From the NCBI RefSeq assembly GCF_016907435.1, contig NZ_JAFBBZ010000001.1, forward strand, positions 1,302,001-1,366,000: 64,000 nucleotides of DNA. The letters are read 5' to 3'. A program made the translations under genes and the position numbers. Numbering within the stretch: position 1 is the stretch's first letter; the number at the start of each line of letters is the position of its first letter. The notes under the pieces were generated by a model, which worked only from the letters and a program-made list of their open reading frames with translations, was not told where the DNA came from and made no database searches. The stretch comes from Nocardioides salarius. GTDB lineage: Bacteria > Actinomycetota > Actinomycetes > Propionibacteriales > Nocardioidaceae. Of this stretch, positions 44,278 through 52,660 are shown piece after piece.

Positions 44278-44801
44278 CTTTACCCACTGGGACGGCAGAG
44301 TGTGGAGGGTTGGATGAACCTGTTGCGTTCGGGGCTCCACGCTTTCTCATCGCCACGCGGCGGGGCCGTCCCGTTCAGGAGGAGGCGCGGGCCATCTGCG
44401 CCACGGCTTCCCGCGCCAGACCGGAACCTTTCGTGCTCGGCGGCGGGCGTCGCACGGCGCCGCGCGCCTCCTCGAGGTCGTGACCCAGCAGCACCGAGCA
44501 AGCGACGGCCACGCTGGGCGTGCGCTACTGAGCCGCCATGCAGTGCAGGTGCACTGATTGCCCTCGGCGTACAGCCCTCGCACGGCGCCGGCCGTGTCGT
44601 CCAGGACGAAGTCCAGGTGCGTGCCGGCGACGGGGTCCTGGGGGTCCATCGGGCCGACCTAGCGGCCTACCTCGAAGTCTCTATACACGGGACCGGACGA
44701 ACCCGGCAGATGCGCTTCGAAGGGATGCCCGGAGCCGAGACGGCCGCCCTCAGTCGCTCGGCAAGCGGCGCAGCGTCAGATTCCCGTGTTTAGCTAGGCT
44801 C
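44278..44801. other. 524-bp region without an intact gene
   Basis: The space between the NERD and HNH genes. It contains the decayed tyrosine phosphatase (44375-44600). From about 44660 the DNA becomes less GC-rich, leading into the HNH gene. Frames crossing it are Arg/Pro-rich artefacts. No terminator or RNA gene was seen. Confidence 0.6.
44375..44600 (-). pseudogene. Remnant of a protein-tyrosine (dual-specificity) phosphatase gene
   Basis: On the minus strand, one frame reads a phosphatase-like stretch: SVHLHCMAAQ, then a TAG codon (44527-44525), then RTPSVAVACSVLLGHDLEEA, ending at TGA 44375. Phosphatases of this type have HCxxAQSRTP as the active-site P-loop, with Ser where the TAG now stands. 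A single TCG to TAG change would explain it. The part upstream of about 44600 is not recognisable. The gene therefore appears truncated and inactivated. Confidence 0.5.
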
Positions 44802-45701
44802 GTGACTGAACCTGACGGTTTCCGCCGAGCAGCGATGCAATGGCTCGAAAAGCGCCCTGATTCTCGGGTCGACTACTCCTGGGTTTCGAGCTTCGAGTAC
44901 GAGGGCTCTCGCATTCCGCTCATGGACCGGCAGCGAGGCATTCGCAAACCCGCCGGTTTCGAGGCGGCGCTCGCCATTCGCACTACGTTCACTGCTGCGG
45001 GCAAACTGCCCCCCTACGTAGACGCGATCGGAGACGATGGTCTGCAACGCTACAAATATCGTGGAGACGACCCCCAGCATCCCGAGAATATTGCTCTACG
45101 TAACGCCATGAAGATGGGGCTCCCGATCATTTGGTTTGTCGGAGTCGCTCCCGGCAGCTACGAGCCCATCTTCCCTGTCTGGGTTGTCGGGGACGACCCA
45201 GAGGCGCTGCAGTTCGCTCTGGCCGTCGATGAAGGCCAAAGATTCCTCCGGCCAGACTTTGGGCTGGACGAGGACACCCGCCGCTGGGCCGAGGGTCGAA
45301 CCAAGCAGCGACTTCACCAGCGCGTATTTCGATCCCAGGTCCTGCTGGCATACAACGGTCGCTGCGCGATCTGTAAGATCCGGCATGCCGAACTATTGGA
45401 CGCCGCCCATATTGTCGCCGACGGCCGACCCAACGGCCATCCCGTGGTGCCCAACGGGTTAAGTTTGTGCAAAATTCATCACGCCGCGTTCGACCATCAG
45501 TTACTCGGCATCCGTCCCGATCTGACGATTCACATCCGACAAGACGTGCTTGAAGAAGTCGATGGGTGGATGCTCAAGGGGGGCATCCAGGGCGTCCATG
45601 ACACTCGACTTGCGATCCTGCCGCGCAACCGCCTGGAACACCCCGACGAGCACAGACTCGAGGAGCGCTACGTCGAATTCCTCGCCGCCCCGGTCGCCTG
45701 A
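44802..45701 (+). CDS. HNH endonuclease (restriction-type)
   Basis: 299 residues from GTG 44802. The N-terminal two thirds (about 45-145: GIRKPAGFEAALAIRT, RYKYRGDDPQHPENIALR, LPIIWFVGVAPG, FPVWVVGDDP) belong to the domain found in many restriction-like HNH proteins. The C-terminal HNH part has Cys188/Cys191, LLDAAHI with His203, Asn218 and Cys223/His227, so the metal site is intact. Codon use is visibly less GC-rich than that of the neighbours (codons such as AAT, ATT, TTA occur). This suggests recent transfer. It may be a methylation-dependent (type IV-like) restriction enzyme. Confidence 0.85.
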   Translation: MTEPDGFRRAAMQWLEKRPDSRVDYSWVSSFEYEGSRIPLMDRQRGIRKPAGFEAALAIRTTFTAAGKLPPYVDAIGDDGLQRYKYRGDDPQHPENIALRNAMKMGLPIIWFVGVAPGSYEPIFPVWVVGDDPEALQFALAVDEGQRFLRPDFGLDEDTRRWAEGRTKQRLHQRVFRSQVLLAYNGRCAICKIRHAELLDAAHIVADGRPNGHPVVPNGLSLCKIHHAAFDHQLLGIRPDLTIHIRQDVLEEVDGWMLKGGIQGVHDTRLAILPRNRLEHPDEHRLEERYVEFLAAPVA

Positions 45702-45812
45702 ACTGCAACCACTAGGTCCTCTGAGGCGCGTCGGCTCCGGCGTCGATGCCACAATCATTCCCTTCACTCTGCGCGCCGATTCAGCACTCCCTTTTCCGTC
45801 ACCACGTGGGGC

Positions 45813-46691
45813 TCACTGCCGCAGCCGCGCGAGACTGACGTCAGACCGTCGGGACGCGGTGCGGAGCCGGTGGCAGTTTGCACAGACCACATCGCACTTG
45901 CCGAGCTCGGTGATCAGTTCCTCGGCCGGACACCCGAAGTTGATCAGGGTGGCGATGTTGTGAAGCTTCTGGCCGCGGGCATGGTCCCAGTCCAAGCCCC
46001 TTGCCCACCCTGCCCACCCGCAGTCGGCGCACCCCAGTCTTAACTTCAGCCGGTCGTTGAAGTCCTGGCGGTCGAGGCGGGACTGCCAGGAAGCAGGAAG
46101 CCTCTGCGCGGTCCGCCATTTGTTCGGCCTGCGGTTCATGGTCATGAGGCGGTGACACCGAGCGCAGCGCGGATCGCACTTCGCCAGCTCGGCGCGGAGC
46201 CGCTCCAGGGCGACGCACATCTGGACCATGCGGCTGAGGTTGCCAACCTTGCTCGTGCCCGGCCGATGGTCTGGCTCAATGGCCCGGATGTCGCTGTAGC
46301 CACAATCGACACAGCCCTGCGCCTTCCAGGTATCGACCACGGCTTGGAGCCGCGCCCGTGCCTTGCGGAGGTCCTCCTGCCCCTTGACCTTGCGGCGCGC
46401 ACGGGCAGCGGCCAACCCCCTCTGCCGGTAGTCCGGGTTGGCCCACCGCCGGCGGTTGCTTTCCTTGGTCTTCGCCCGACCTTCCGGGGTCTGACGCGCG
46501 GCGGCCTGACATTTGCGGCACCGGGTGGACAACCCGCTGAAACGGCGCGTCTCCCTGTTGAAGTCCACCGCTGGTCGTTCCTGCTGACAGCCCGGGCACC
46601 AGATCATGCTCGTGGGCAGGATCGCGGCCGCTGGTGGTCGGCGCCGACGGGGCGCCTTCGTCGAAGTCGGGGCAGGCTCGTGCTGGGCCAT
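45813..46691 (-). CDS. Zinc-ribbon protein with two tandem HNH-like modules
   Basis: 292 residues. A zinc ribbon lies at Cys32, Cys35, Cys58 and Cys61. A basic helix (about 70-125) follows. Then come two related modules: Cys127/Cys130, Asp141-His142, Cys176/Cys179-His180; and Cys221/Cys224, Asp236-His237, Cys270/Cys273-His274. Each has the order CxxCG, then EPDHRPG or DWDHARG, then an AELAKCD or ELGKCD helix and CARCHR or CANCHR. This is the layout of small HNH nucleases. Both DH pairs and all zinc ligands are kept. It converges with the HNH endonuclease gene. Confidence 0.75.
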   Translation of the reverse strand: MAQHEPAPTSTKAPRRRRPPAAAILPTSMIWCPGCQQERPAVDFNRETRRFSGLSTRCRKCQAAARQTPEGRAKTKESNRRRWANPDYRQRGLAAARARRKVKGQEDLRKARARLQAVVDTWKAQGCVDCGYSDIRAIEPDHRPGTSKVGNLSRMVQMCVALERLRAELAKCDPRCARCHRLMTMNRRPNKWRTAQRLPASWQSRLDRQDFNDRLKLRLGCADCGWAGWARGLDWDHARGQKLHNIATLINFGCPAEELITELGKCDVVCANCHRLRTASRRSDVSLARLRQ

Positions 46692-46771
46692 GGCGTACTT
46701 CCCGTCCCGACCCTGGGGTGTGCGCTGACCTTCCCTTTCTACCGGGCACCGCCGACAACCCTGACGAACGC

Positions 46772-46807
46772 CGACTGCCCCGACACCGTGAGGTGCCGGG
46801 GCAGTCG
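46772..46807 (-). terminator. Terminator of nrdJ
   Basis: A long stem: CGACTGCCCCG pairs perfectly with its reverse complement at the other end, then CACC with GGTG after one mismatch, around a GTGA loop. It lies 13 bp past the nrdJ stop on the minus strand, before the start of the next gene. Confidence 0.85.
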
Positions 46808-46819
46808 TACGGCGTCGGA

Positions 46820-49741
46820 TCAGCTGCAGCCGGAGGTGCTGCCGCAGCCCTCACAGACGTAGCAGGAGCCGGCGGGGCGCATCTTGGTGCCGCAGGTGAA
46901 GCAGAGCGGCGAGTCGACGGCGGTGCCGGTGATCTTCTCCATCAGCTCGGCCGAGGTGTGGGCACCGGAGGTGTCGCGCTGGGCCGGGACCTCGCGCTGG
47001 TTGCTGCCGTCGGTGTCGTGGCTGGTTTCGAGACGGGCCTGGCGGCCCTCCTCAACCACCGTCTCGCCGTCGGCCTCGGGCGCCGGCGGGGTGACCAGCT
47101 CGGCGGCGCCGCCGGTCTCCTCGACGGGCTCGTAGGAGCCGGTCTCGAGGTAGCGCTGGCGCTCGTCGGCCGAGTAGATCGACAGGGCCTCGCGCTCCTC
47201 GAAGGGCAGGTAGTCCAGGGCCAGGCGGCGGAAGATGTAGTCCATGATCGACTGCGCCATCCGCACGTCGGCGTCGTCGGTGAGACCGGCGGGCTCGAAG
47301 CGCAGGTTGGTGAACTTCGAGACGTAGGTCTCCAGCGGGACGCCGTACTGCAGGCCGATGCTGACCGCGATCGAGAAGGCGTCCATCACGCCGGCCAGGG
47401 TGGAGCCCTGCTTGCCGAGCTTGAGGAAGATCTCGCCGAGCTCGCCGTCCTCGTGGGCGCCCGAGGTCATGTAGCCCTCGGCGCCACCGACGGTGAACGA
47501 GGTGGTGCGCGAGACCCGCGACTTCGGCAGGCGCTTGCGGGTGGGGGCGTAGACGACCTTCTCCACAACCTTGGTCTCCACCGCGGAGTCCGCCGCCTTG
47601 TTGGAGTCGGTGCCCTTGTTCTCGCCCTTGCCCGACGACATCGGCTGGCCGACCTTGCACGAGTCGCGGTAGCAGGCGGTCGCCTTCAGACCGAGCTTCC
47701 AGGACTGGAAGTAGATGTCCTCGATCTCCTCGACCGTGGCGGTCTCGGGGAGGTTAACGGTCTTGGAGATCGCACCGCTCAGGAACGGCTGGCAGGCCGC
47801 CATCATCCGCACGTGGCCCATCGGGGCCAGCGCGCGTGCACCCATGGCGGTGTCGAAGACCTCGTAGTGCTCGGTCTTGAGGCCGGGAGCGTCGATGACG
47901 TGGCCGTGCTCGGCGATGTGGGCGACGATCGCCTCGATCGACTCGGGCTGGTAGCCCATCTTCTTCAGCGCCCGCGGGATCGTCTGGTTGACGATCTGCA
48001 TCGAACCGCCACCGACGAGCTTCTTGAACTTCACCAGCGAGAAGTCCGGCTCGATGCCGGTGGTGTCGCAGTCCATCATGAAGCCGATGGTGCCGGTCGG
48101 CGCGAGCACCGAGGCCTGGGCGTTGCGGAAGCCGTTGGTCTCGCCGAGCTTCTGCACGTCGGCCCACGCGGCGGTGGCCAGCTTGTGCACCTGCGAGTCG
48201 GCGATGTGCAGGGTGCGCACGGTGTCGTTGGCGGCCTGGTGCTTGCGCATCACGCGCTTGTGGGCGTCGGCGTTGCGGGCGTAGCCGGTGTAGGGGCCCA
48301 CCACGCCGGCCAGCTGGGCCGAGCGCTTGTAGGAGACGCCGGTCATCAGCGAGGTGATGGTCGCAGCCATCGATCGGCCGCCGTCGGAGTCGTAGCCCAG
48401 GCCCATCGCCATCAGCAGCGCGCCGAGGTTGGCGTAGCCGATGCCGAGCTGGCGGTAGTCGCGGGTGGTCTGGCCGATCGGCTCGGTCGGGAAGTCGGCG
48501 AAGCAGATGGAGATGTCCATCGCGGTGATGATCACCTCGACGGCCTTCGCGAACAGCTCGGCGTCGAAGGTGTCGTCGTCCTTGAGGAACTTCAGCAGGT
48601 TCAGCGACGCCAGGTTGCACGAGGAGTTGTCGAGGCTCATGTACTCCGAGCACGGGTTCGACGCGGTGATGCGCCCCGTCTCGGGGTTGGTGTGCCAGTC
48701 GTTGATCGTGTCGTCGTACTGCAGACCCGGGTCGGCGCACTCCCACGCGGCGGTGGAGATCTTGCGGAACAGGTCGCGGGCGTCGACGGTCTCGATGACC
48801 TCGCCGGTGCCGCGCGAGCGCAGACCGAACTCGGTGCCCTCCTCGACCGCACGCATGAACTCGTCGGAGACGCGCACCGAGTTGTTGGCGTTCTGGTACT
48901 GCACCGAGGTGATGTCCTCGCCGCCCAGGTCCATGTCGAAGCCGGCGTCGCGCAGCGCGCGGATCTTGTGCTCCTCGCGCGCCTTGGTGGCGACGAACTC
49001 CTCGATGTCGGGGTGGTCGACGTCGAGCACGACCATCTTGGCCGCACGACGCGTCGCGCCACCCGACTTGATGGTGCCGGCCGAGGCGTCGGCGCCGCGC
49101 ATGAAGGAGACCGGGCCCGAGGCGGTGCCGCCCGAGGAGAGCAGCTCCTTCGACGAGCGGATGCGCGAGAGGTTCAGGCCGGCGCCGGAGCCGCCCTTGA
49201 AGATGAACCCCTCCTCCTTGTACCAGTTGAGGATCGAGTCCATGGAGTCGTCGACCGAGAGGATGAAGCAGGCCGAGACCTGCTGCGGCGAGGGCGTGCC
49301 GACGTTGAACCAGACCGGGGAGTTGAAGGAGAAGTACTGGTTGACCAGCAGCCAGGTCAGCTCGTGCTCGAAGACCTCGGCGTCGGCCTTGGTCGCGAAG
49401 TAGCCGTGGTCGACACCGCCCTTGACGTACTGGGAGACCACGCGGTCGATGAGCTGCTTGAGGCTGCGCTCGCGGGCGTCGGTGCCGACCGCGCCGCGGA
49501 AGTACTTGGTGGTGACGATGGTCGAGGCGTTGACCGACCAGGTGGCGGGGAACTCCACGCCGCGCTGCTCGAAGACGGTGGCGCCGGTCTTCCAGTTGGT
49601 CTGGACGACGTCGCGGCTCTCCCAGGTCAGCTCGTCGTAGGGGTGCACCCCCTCGGTGCTGAAGACGCGCTCCATCGTCAGGCCCTTGCCCTGGCCTTTG
49701 GTCGCTGCGTCGGCGCCTGCGCCGCTCACCGTCTCGGTCAT
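46820..49741 (-). CDS. nrdJ: Vitamin B12-dependent ribonucleoside-diphosphate reductase (class II)
   Basis: Reduces ribonucleotides to deoxyribonucleotides with adenosylcobalamin as radical source, independently of oxygen. 973 residues from ATG 49741, supported by an AGAGGAG site. Class II features are present: NSPVWFNVG, SACFILSVDDSMDSI, the GGSGAGLNLSRIR loop, NPCSEY with the active-site Cys, and APTGTIGFMMDCDTTG. The last 27 residues (CFTCGTKMRPAGSCYVCEGC) are a zinc-ribbon/redox-Cys tail. It lies 203 bp after nrdR in the same direction; a hairpin lies between them. Confidence 0.96.
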   Translation of the reverse strand: MTETVSGAGADAATKGQGKGLTMERVFSTEGVHPYDELTWESRDVVQTNWKTGATVFEQRGVEFPATWSVNASTIVTTKYFRGAVGTDARERSLKQLIDRVVSQYVKGGVDHGYFATKADAEVFEHELTWLLVNQYFSFNSPVWFNVGTPSPQQVSACFILSVDDSMDSILNWYKEEGFIFKGGSGAGLNLSRIRSSKELLSSGGTASGPVSFMRGADASAGTIKSGGATRRAAKMVVLDVDHPDIEEFVATKAREEHKIRALRDAGFDMDLGGEDITSVQYQNANNSVRVSDEFMRAVEEGTEFGLRSRGTGEVIETVDARDLFRKISTAAWECADPGLQYDDTINDWHTNPETGRITASNPCSEYMSLDNSSCNLASLNLLKFLKDDDTFDAELFAKAVEVIITAMDISICFADFPTEPIGQTTRDYRQLGIGYANLGALLMAMGLGYDSDGGRSMAATITSLMTGVSYKRSAQLAGVVGPYTGYARNADAHKRVMRKHQAANDTVRTLHIADSQVHKLATAAWADVQKLGETNGFRNAQASVLAPTGTIGFMMDCDTTGIEPDFSLVKFKKLVGGGSMQIVNQTIPRALKKMGYQPESIEAIVAHIAEHGHVIDAPGLKTEHYEVFDTAMGARALAPMGHVRMMAACQPFLSGAISKTVNLPETATVEEIEDIYFQSWKLGLKATACYRDSCKVGQPMSSGKGENKGTDSNKAADSAVETKVVEKVVYAPTRKRLPKSRVSRTTSFTVGGAEGYMTSGAHEDGELGEIFLKLGKQGSTLAGVMDAFSIAVSIGLQYGVPLETYVSKFTNLRFEPAGLTDDADVRMAQSIMDYIFRRLALDYLPFEEREALSIYSADERQRYLETGSYEPVEETGGAAELVTPPAPEADGETVVEEGRQARLETSHDTDGSNQREVPAQRDTSGAHTSAELMEKITGTAVDSPLCFTCGTKMRPAGSCYVCEGCGSTSGCS

Positions 49742-49900
49742 GCCGTGCTCCTCTGTGTCCCGGTCTAAGGGGTGCTCGTCTGTGGCTGTGCTGCGGGTTG
49801 CTGCTGGTCTGCTGTGGGTCTGCTGCTGGGTCGTGCTGGCGGTGTCCATGGTCGCTGCGACCACCGACATCGACTGATGCGGTGCGGGAAGAGGTGGTGC

Positions 49901-49934
49901 GCCCGGCAGGCAGCTTCCCCACTACCTGCCGGGC
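49901..49934 (-). terminator. Hairpin between nrdR and nrdJ
   Basis: Perfect 10-bp arms GCCCGGCAGG (49901-49910) and its reverse complement (49925-49934) around a 14-base loop. It lies 10 bp after the nrdR stop. It may stop or attenuate transcription between nrdR and nrdJ, so that nrdJ is only partly read from the nrdR promoter. I see no cobalamin riboswitch motif in the 203-bp gap. Confidence 0.65.
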
Positions 49935-49944
49935 GGTCTGTGTG

Positions 49945-50424
49945 TCAGCCCGTGGGCTGGGGCTCGGTGTCGAGCGTGAGCCGCTCGGCACGGAGCATGG
50001 CGATCTCGTCCTCGAAGTCCGCCGCGGAGGCGAACTGGCGGTAGACGCTGGCGAAGCGCAGGTAGGCGACCTCGTCGAGCTCGCGCAGCGGCCCGAGGAT
50101 GGCCAGGCCGACCTCGTGGGCCGCCACCTCGGCGGCGCCGGCCCCGCGCAGGGTGTCCTCGACGACCTGGCCCAGGCAGGCCAGCTGGTCCTCGGTGACC
50201 GGTCGGCCCTTGCACGCCTTGCGCACGCCGGCCACGGCCTTCTCGCGCACGAAGGGCTCGCTGGCCCCCGAGCGCTTCACGACGATCAGCTGCATCTGCT
50301 CGACGGTGGTGAACCGCTTCGAGCACGACGAGCAGGTACGCCGGCGGCGGATCGAGCCGCCGTCCTCGGAGACCCGCGAGTCGAGGACCCGGGTGTCGGT
50401 GGCACGGCAGTAGGGGCAGTGCAT
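49945..50424 (-). CDS. nrdR: Transcriptional repressor NrdR
   Basis: ATP/dATP-sensing repressor of ribonucleotide reductase genes. From ATG 50424 (GAGGAGG site upstream) 159 residues. The zinc ribbon is at Cys3, Cys6, Cys31 and Cys34 (MHCPYC, CSSC), and the ATP-cone domain ([20 protein letters not shown] and [18 protein letters not shown]) follows. It is upstream of nrdJ, and a pair of NrdR boxes lies 120-165 bp upstream of its start, so it should control itself and nrdJ. Confidence 0.95.
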   Translation of the reverse strand: MHCPYCRATDTRVLDSRVSEDGGSIRRRRTCSSCSKRFTTVEQMQLIVVKRSGASEPFVREKAVAGVRKACKGRPVTEDQLACLGQVVEDTLRGAGAAEVAAHEVGLAILGPLRELDEVAYLRFASVYRQFASAADFEDEIAMLRAERLTLDTEPQPTG

Positions 50425-50794
50425 CGGGTCCTCCTCTCGGGCGCGCTGGACAACCCCCGTCGGGGGCCGGTTGGGTGTGGATATCGAGGCCGTTCCTGTG
50501 GAGAACAACCGCTCATCTGTGCAGCATCCCGCATCCGACTGTGAACTAGATGTGGATAACTACATCGGTGTAACTACTAGATGTAGTGGAACCGTACGCC
50601 CGCGACCACGAGCCGCGCAAGCCGTCCGGCGATTTCGGTGTGACCCGGATCCGTGCATCCACAAAGCCGCAGGTCAGCGCGGTGCCGACGCTGCGACCCG
50701 GTGGTCCGGACCGGCCCGCGACGCGCCCGACGCCGCCACGACGAGACCCGCGAGCCGCTCGCGGCGGCTGGGTCGCGTCCGACACAATGAGGAT
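50425..50794. other. 370-bp divergent intergenic region containing NrdR boxes
   Basis: No gene. The half nearest nrdR (50470-50590) is AT-richer than the rest and contains the two NrdR boxes. The other half is GC-rich and leads to the small membrane protein gene at 50795. I saw no other repeat or RNA. Confidence 0.6.
50543..50589 (-). promoter_or_regulatory. Pair of NrdR boxes upstream of nrdR-nrdJ
   Basis: Two copies of ACTAGATGT (50545-50553 and 50576-50584), 31 bp apart, i.e. three helical turns. The distal one sits in a near-palindrome ACTAGATGTAGT; the proximal one is ACTAGATGTGGA. This form and the 31-bp spacing match known NrdR operators, which come in pairs overlapping the promoter. 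The exact promoter was not located. Confidence 0.75.
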
Positions 50795-51160
50795 GTGGAC
50801 GTGGAGGTGGGAGAGCAACCGGAGCAGGCCCCCACCGGCACCCCCGGCAAGCGTGCCGGATCCCGGCGCGCGGAGCGGGCGCCCCGCACCTTCCAGCCGC
50901 GACTCCTCGGCCTGGCGCTCGCCGTCACCGCGGCCGTGATCGCCTGGGGCTACCTCGTCTACGCCGCCATCGACTTCGGCACCCAGGCCCGGGGTGGCGA
51001 GTCCGCGGCGTGGTTCTTCCTGGCCCTGGCCTCGGTGGGCGCCGTGGCCTGCCTCTTCGTCGGCCTGATGCTCATCGCCAGGCTGACCCGGGCACTGGGC
51101 CTGACCCGCGACCCGGCCACTCCCCCGCCGCGCCCCGGCGGGCGGCGCGCCGCCCGCTGA
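50795..51160 (+). CDS. Small membrane protein
   Basis: 121 residues from GTG 50795. A charged N-terminus (about 1-42), two transmembrane helices (about 46-70 and 80-104) and a Pro/Arg-rich tail. GLALAVTAAVIAWGYLVYAAIDFG and WFFLALASVGAVACLFVGLML are the helices. It is a common type of small actinobacterial membrane protein, with no known function. The same frame continues upstream without support. Confidence 0.7.
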   Translation: MDVEVGEQPEQAPTGTPGKRAGSRRAERAPRTFQPRLLGLALAVTAAVIAWGYLVYAAIDFGTQARGGESAAWFFLALASVGAVACLFVGLMLIARLTRALGLTRDPATPPPRPGGRRAAR

Positions 51161-51255
51161 CCCGCCTGCCGCCGACCGGCCCGCAAACCGGTGGCGTCGC
51201 ACCACGGCGGCCTGCCAGGCTCGGACCTCCGGCCGGACGAGGAGAGGACCCACCC

Positions 51256-51666
51256 ATGCAGGTCACGCAGATCGGCACCGTCCTCGCCAGCCCCGACCCC
51301 AGCGCGGCCGGCTCCTGGCTCAGCGAGCAACTCGGCTTCGACGTCGCCGTCGACCTCGGCTGGTACGTCAGCACGCGCCACCCCGACCAGGCACTGAGCG
51401 TGGACTTCGTGCAGCACGACCACGACACCTGGGTCGAGCCCGCCCCGGGCGTGCGCGGCACCATGCTCGCGCTCGTCGTGCCCGACGTCGGCGCCGAGCA
51501 CGACAGGCTGGTCGCGGCCGGGGTCCCGCTGCTCAAGCAGCTCGTGACCGAGCCCTGGGGACAGCGCCGGATGCAGGTCGCCGGACCCGACGGCCTGGTC
51601 GTCGAGCTGATCCAGCCCGTCGAGCCGGACCCGGACTGGATGGCCGCTCAGGGTCTGTCCAGCTGA
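51256..51666 (+). CDS. VOC family protein (glyoxalase/bleomycin resistance-like)
   Basis: 136 residues from ATG 51256 with a GGAGAGG site. The two beta-alpha-beta-beta-beta modules are recognisable: VTQIGTVLASPDPSAAGSWL, then RHPDQALSVDFVQHD, and DRLVAAGVPLLKQLV followed by DGLVVELIQPV, with the terminal Glu as usual metal ligand. The specific reaction is not known. It ends 1 bp from the stop of the methyltransferase on the other strand. Confidence 0.82.
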   Translation: MQVTQIGTVLASPDPSAAGSWLSEQLGFDVAVDLGWYVSTRHPDQALSVDFVQHDHDTWVEPAPGVRGTMLALVVPDVGAEHDRLVAAGVPLLKQLVTEPWGQRRMQVAGPDGLVVELIQPVEPDPDWMAAQGLSS

Positions 51667-51667
51667 C

Positions 51668-52492
51668 TCACCGCTCGTCGACGCCCGGTCGTGCCGGGCG
51701 CTGCGCGACGACCTGCCACAGCGCGCCGAGCCGGAGGAACGGCTCCTGGTCGCACAGCGCGAGCTCGAGGCGCTCCAGCGCCGCGAAGTAGTCAGGGTCG
51801 GCCTTGAGGGTGTCGTCGGCGAGGTAGTCGTTGGCGACGCGAGCGGCGTACCGGCCGACCACCTCGAGCCCGGCGTCCACCAGGAGGCCCTCGACCTCCT
51901 CGGGAGGCACCGCCCGGGCGGTGGTGGCGAAGGTGGCCGACTCCATGTCGTCGCGCTCGAGCTGCTCGAGCGCCGCCTCCGGGCCCTCGCGCACCAGGCG
52001 GCCGAGCACCCGGGCTGCGGGGTTGGGCGCCATCACCGAGACCCGTCCGCCGGGGCGCAGCGCCCCCGCCAGACGTCGTACGTCGGCAGCGCCGGTCTCG
52101 GCGGGGCGGTAGTGCACCACGAAGTGGCACAGCACCAGGTCGAAGCCGCCGCCGACCGCGCCCAGGTCGTCGATCGACCCCTCGACGGTCACCAGCCGCT
52201 CCCCCACCCCGGCCGACTCCGCGCGCGAGCGGGCCTCGGTGAGCCAGGAGGCGGCGGGGTCCAGGACCGTCACGTGGTGACCGGCCAAGGCCAGCGCGAC
52301 CGCGTCGCGGCCGTCGCCTCCGCCCACGTCGAGCACCCGCAGCCCGCCGCCGGGCCCGCCCAGCGCCTCGGCCTGGCGGCGCAGCGTCTCGCGCACCACG
52401 CTGAACCGCAGCCGGCCCCACGGCGCCTCGCACCAGGCCTGCCACTGCGCCAGTCGTTCCTCGAACACGTCGTCGTCGCGAGCCGCACCCAT
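51668..52492 (-). CDS. SAM-dependent methyltransferase
   Basis: 274 residues from ATG 52492. RVLDVGGGDGRDAVALAL is motif I, VLDPAASWLTEA motif II, and FDLVLCHFVVHY the post-motif region; RPGGRVSVMAPNP follows. It resembles the tRNA mo5U methyltransferase CmoM (YjhP/SmtA-like) group, in which the residues WGRLRFSVV near the N-terminus are conserved. A tRNA modification role is possible but not shown. Confidence 0.82.
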   Translation of the reverse strand: MGAARDDDVFEERLAQWQAWCEAPWGRLRFSVVRETLRRQAEALGGPGGGLRVLDVGGGDGRDAVALALAGHHVTVLDPAASWLTEARSRAESAGVGERLVTVEGSIDDLGAVGGGFDLVLCHFVVHYRPAETGAADVRRLAGALRPGGRVSVMAPNPAARVLGRLVREGPEAALEQLERDDMESATFATTARAVPPEEVEGLLVDAGLEVVGRYAARVANDYLADDTLKADPDYFAALERLELALCDQEPFLRLGALWQVVAQRPARPGVDER

Positions 52493-52660
52493 GCCCCCAC
52501 CCTGACCGAGGCGCACCCGGACATGGCGCGAGGGGCGGGCCCACTGCGGGCCCGCCCCTCGTCTTTCCCCTGGTTTCGCCGGCCGGGGTCGAGGCGACCG
52601 GCGAAAATCGTGGGCGGCCAGGTGGCCGCCGTGCCCGGACCTCACGCCCGGGCGTCCGGC

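Noticed and set aside
44538-44801. N-terminal extension of the HNH endonuclease by 88 codons
   Set aside because: The extension is Arg/Pro/Cys-rich, overlaps the phosphatase remnant and has no family match; GTG 44802 fits the domain start.
46634-49768. Long open frame on the plus strand opposite nrdJ
   Set aside because: Antisense shadow of nrdJ with no recognisable domain and no ribosome binding site.
49742-49944. Cobalamin riboswitch before nrdJ
   Set aside because: The gap is only 203 bp and I could not find the conserved B12-box core or the required junction; the hairpin seen is a simple stem-loop.
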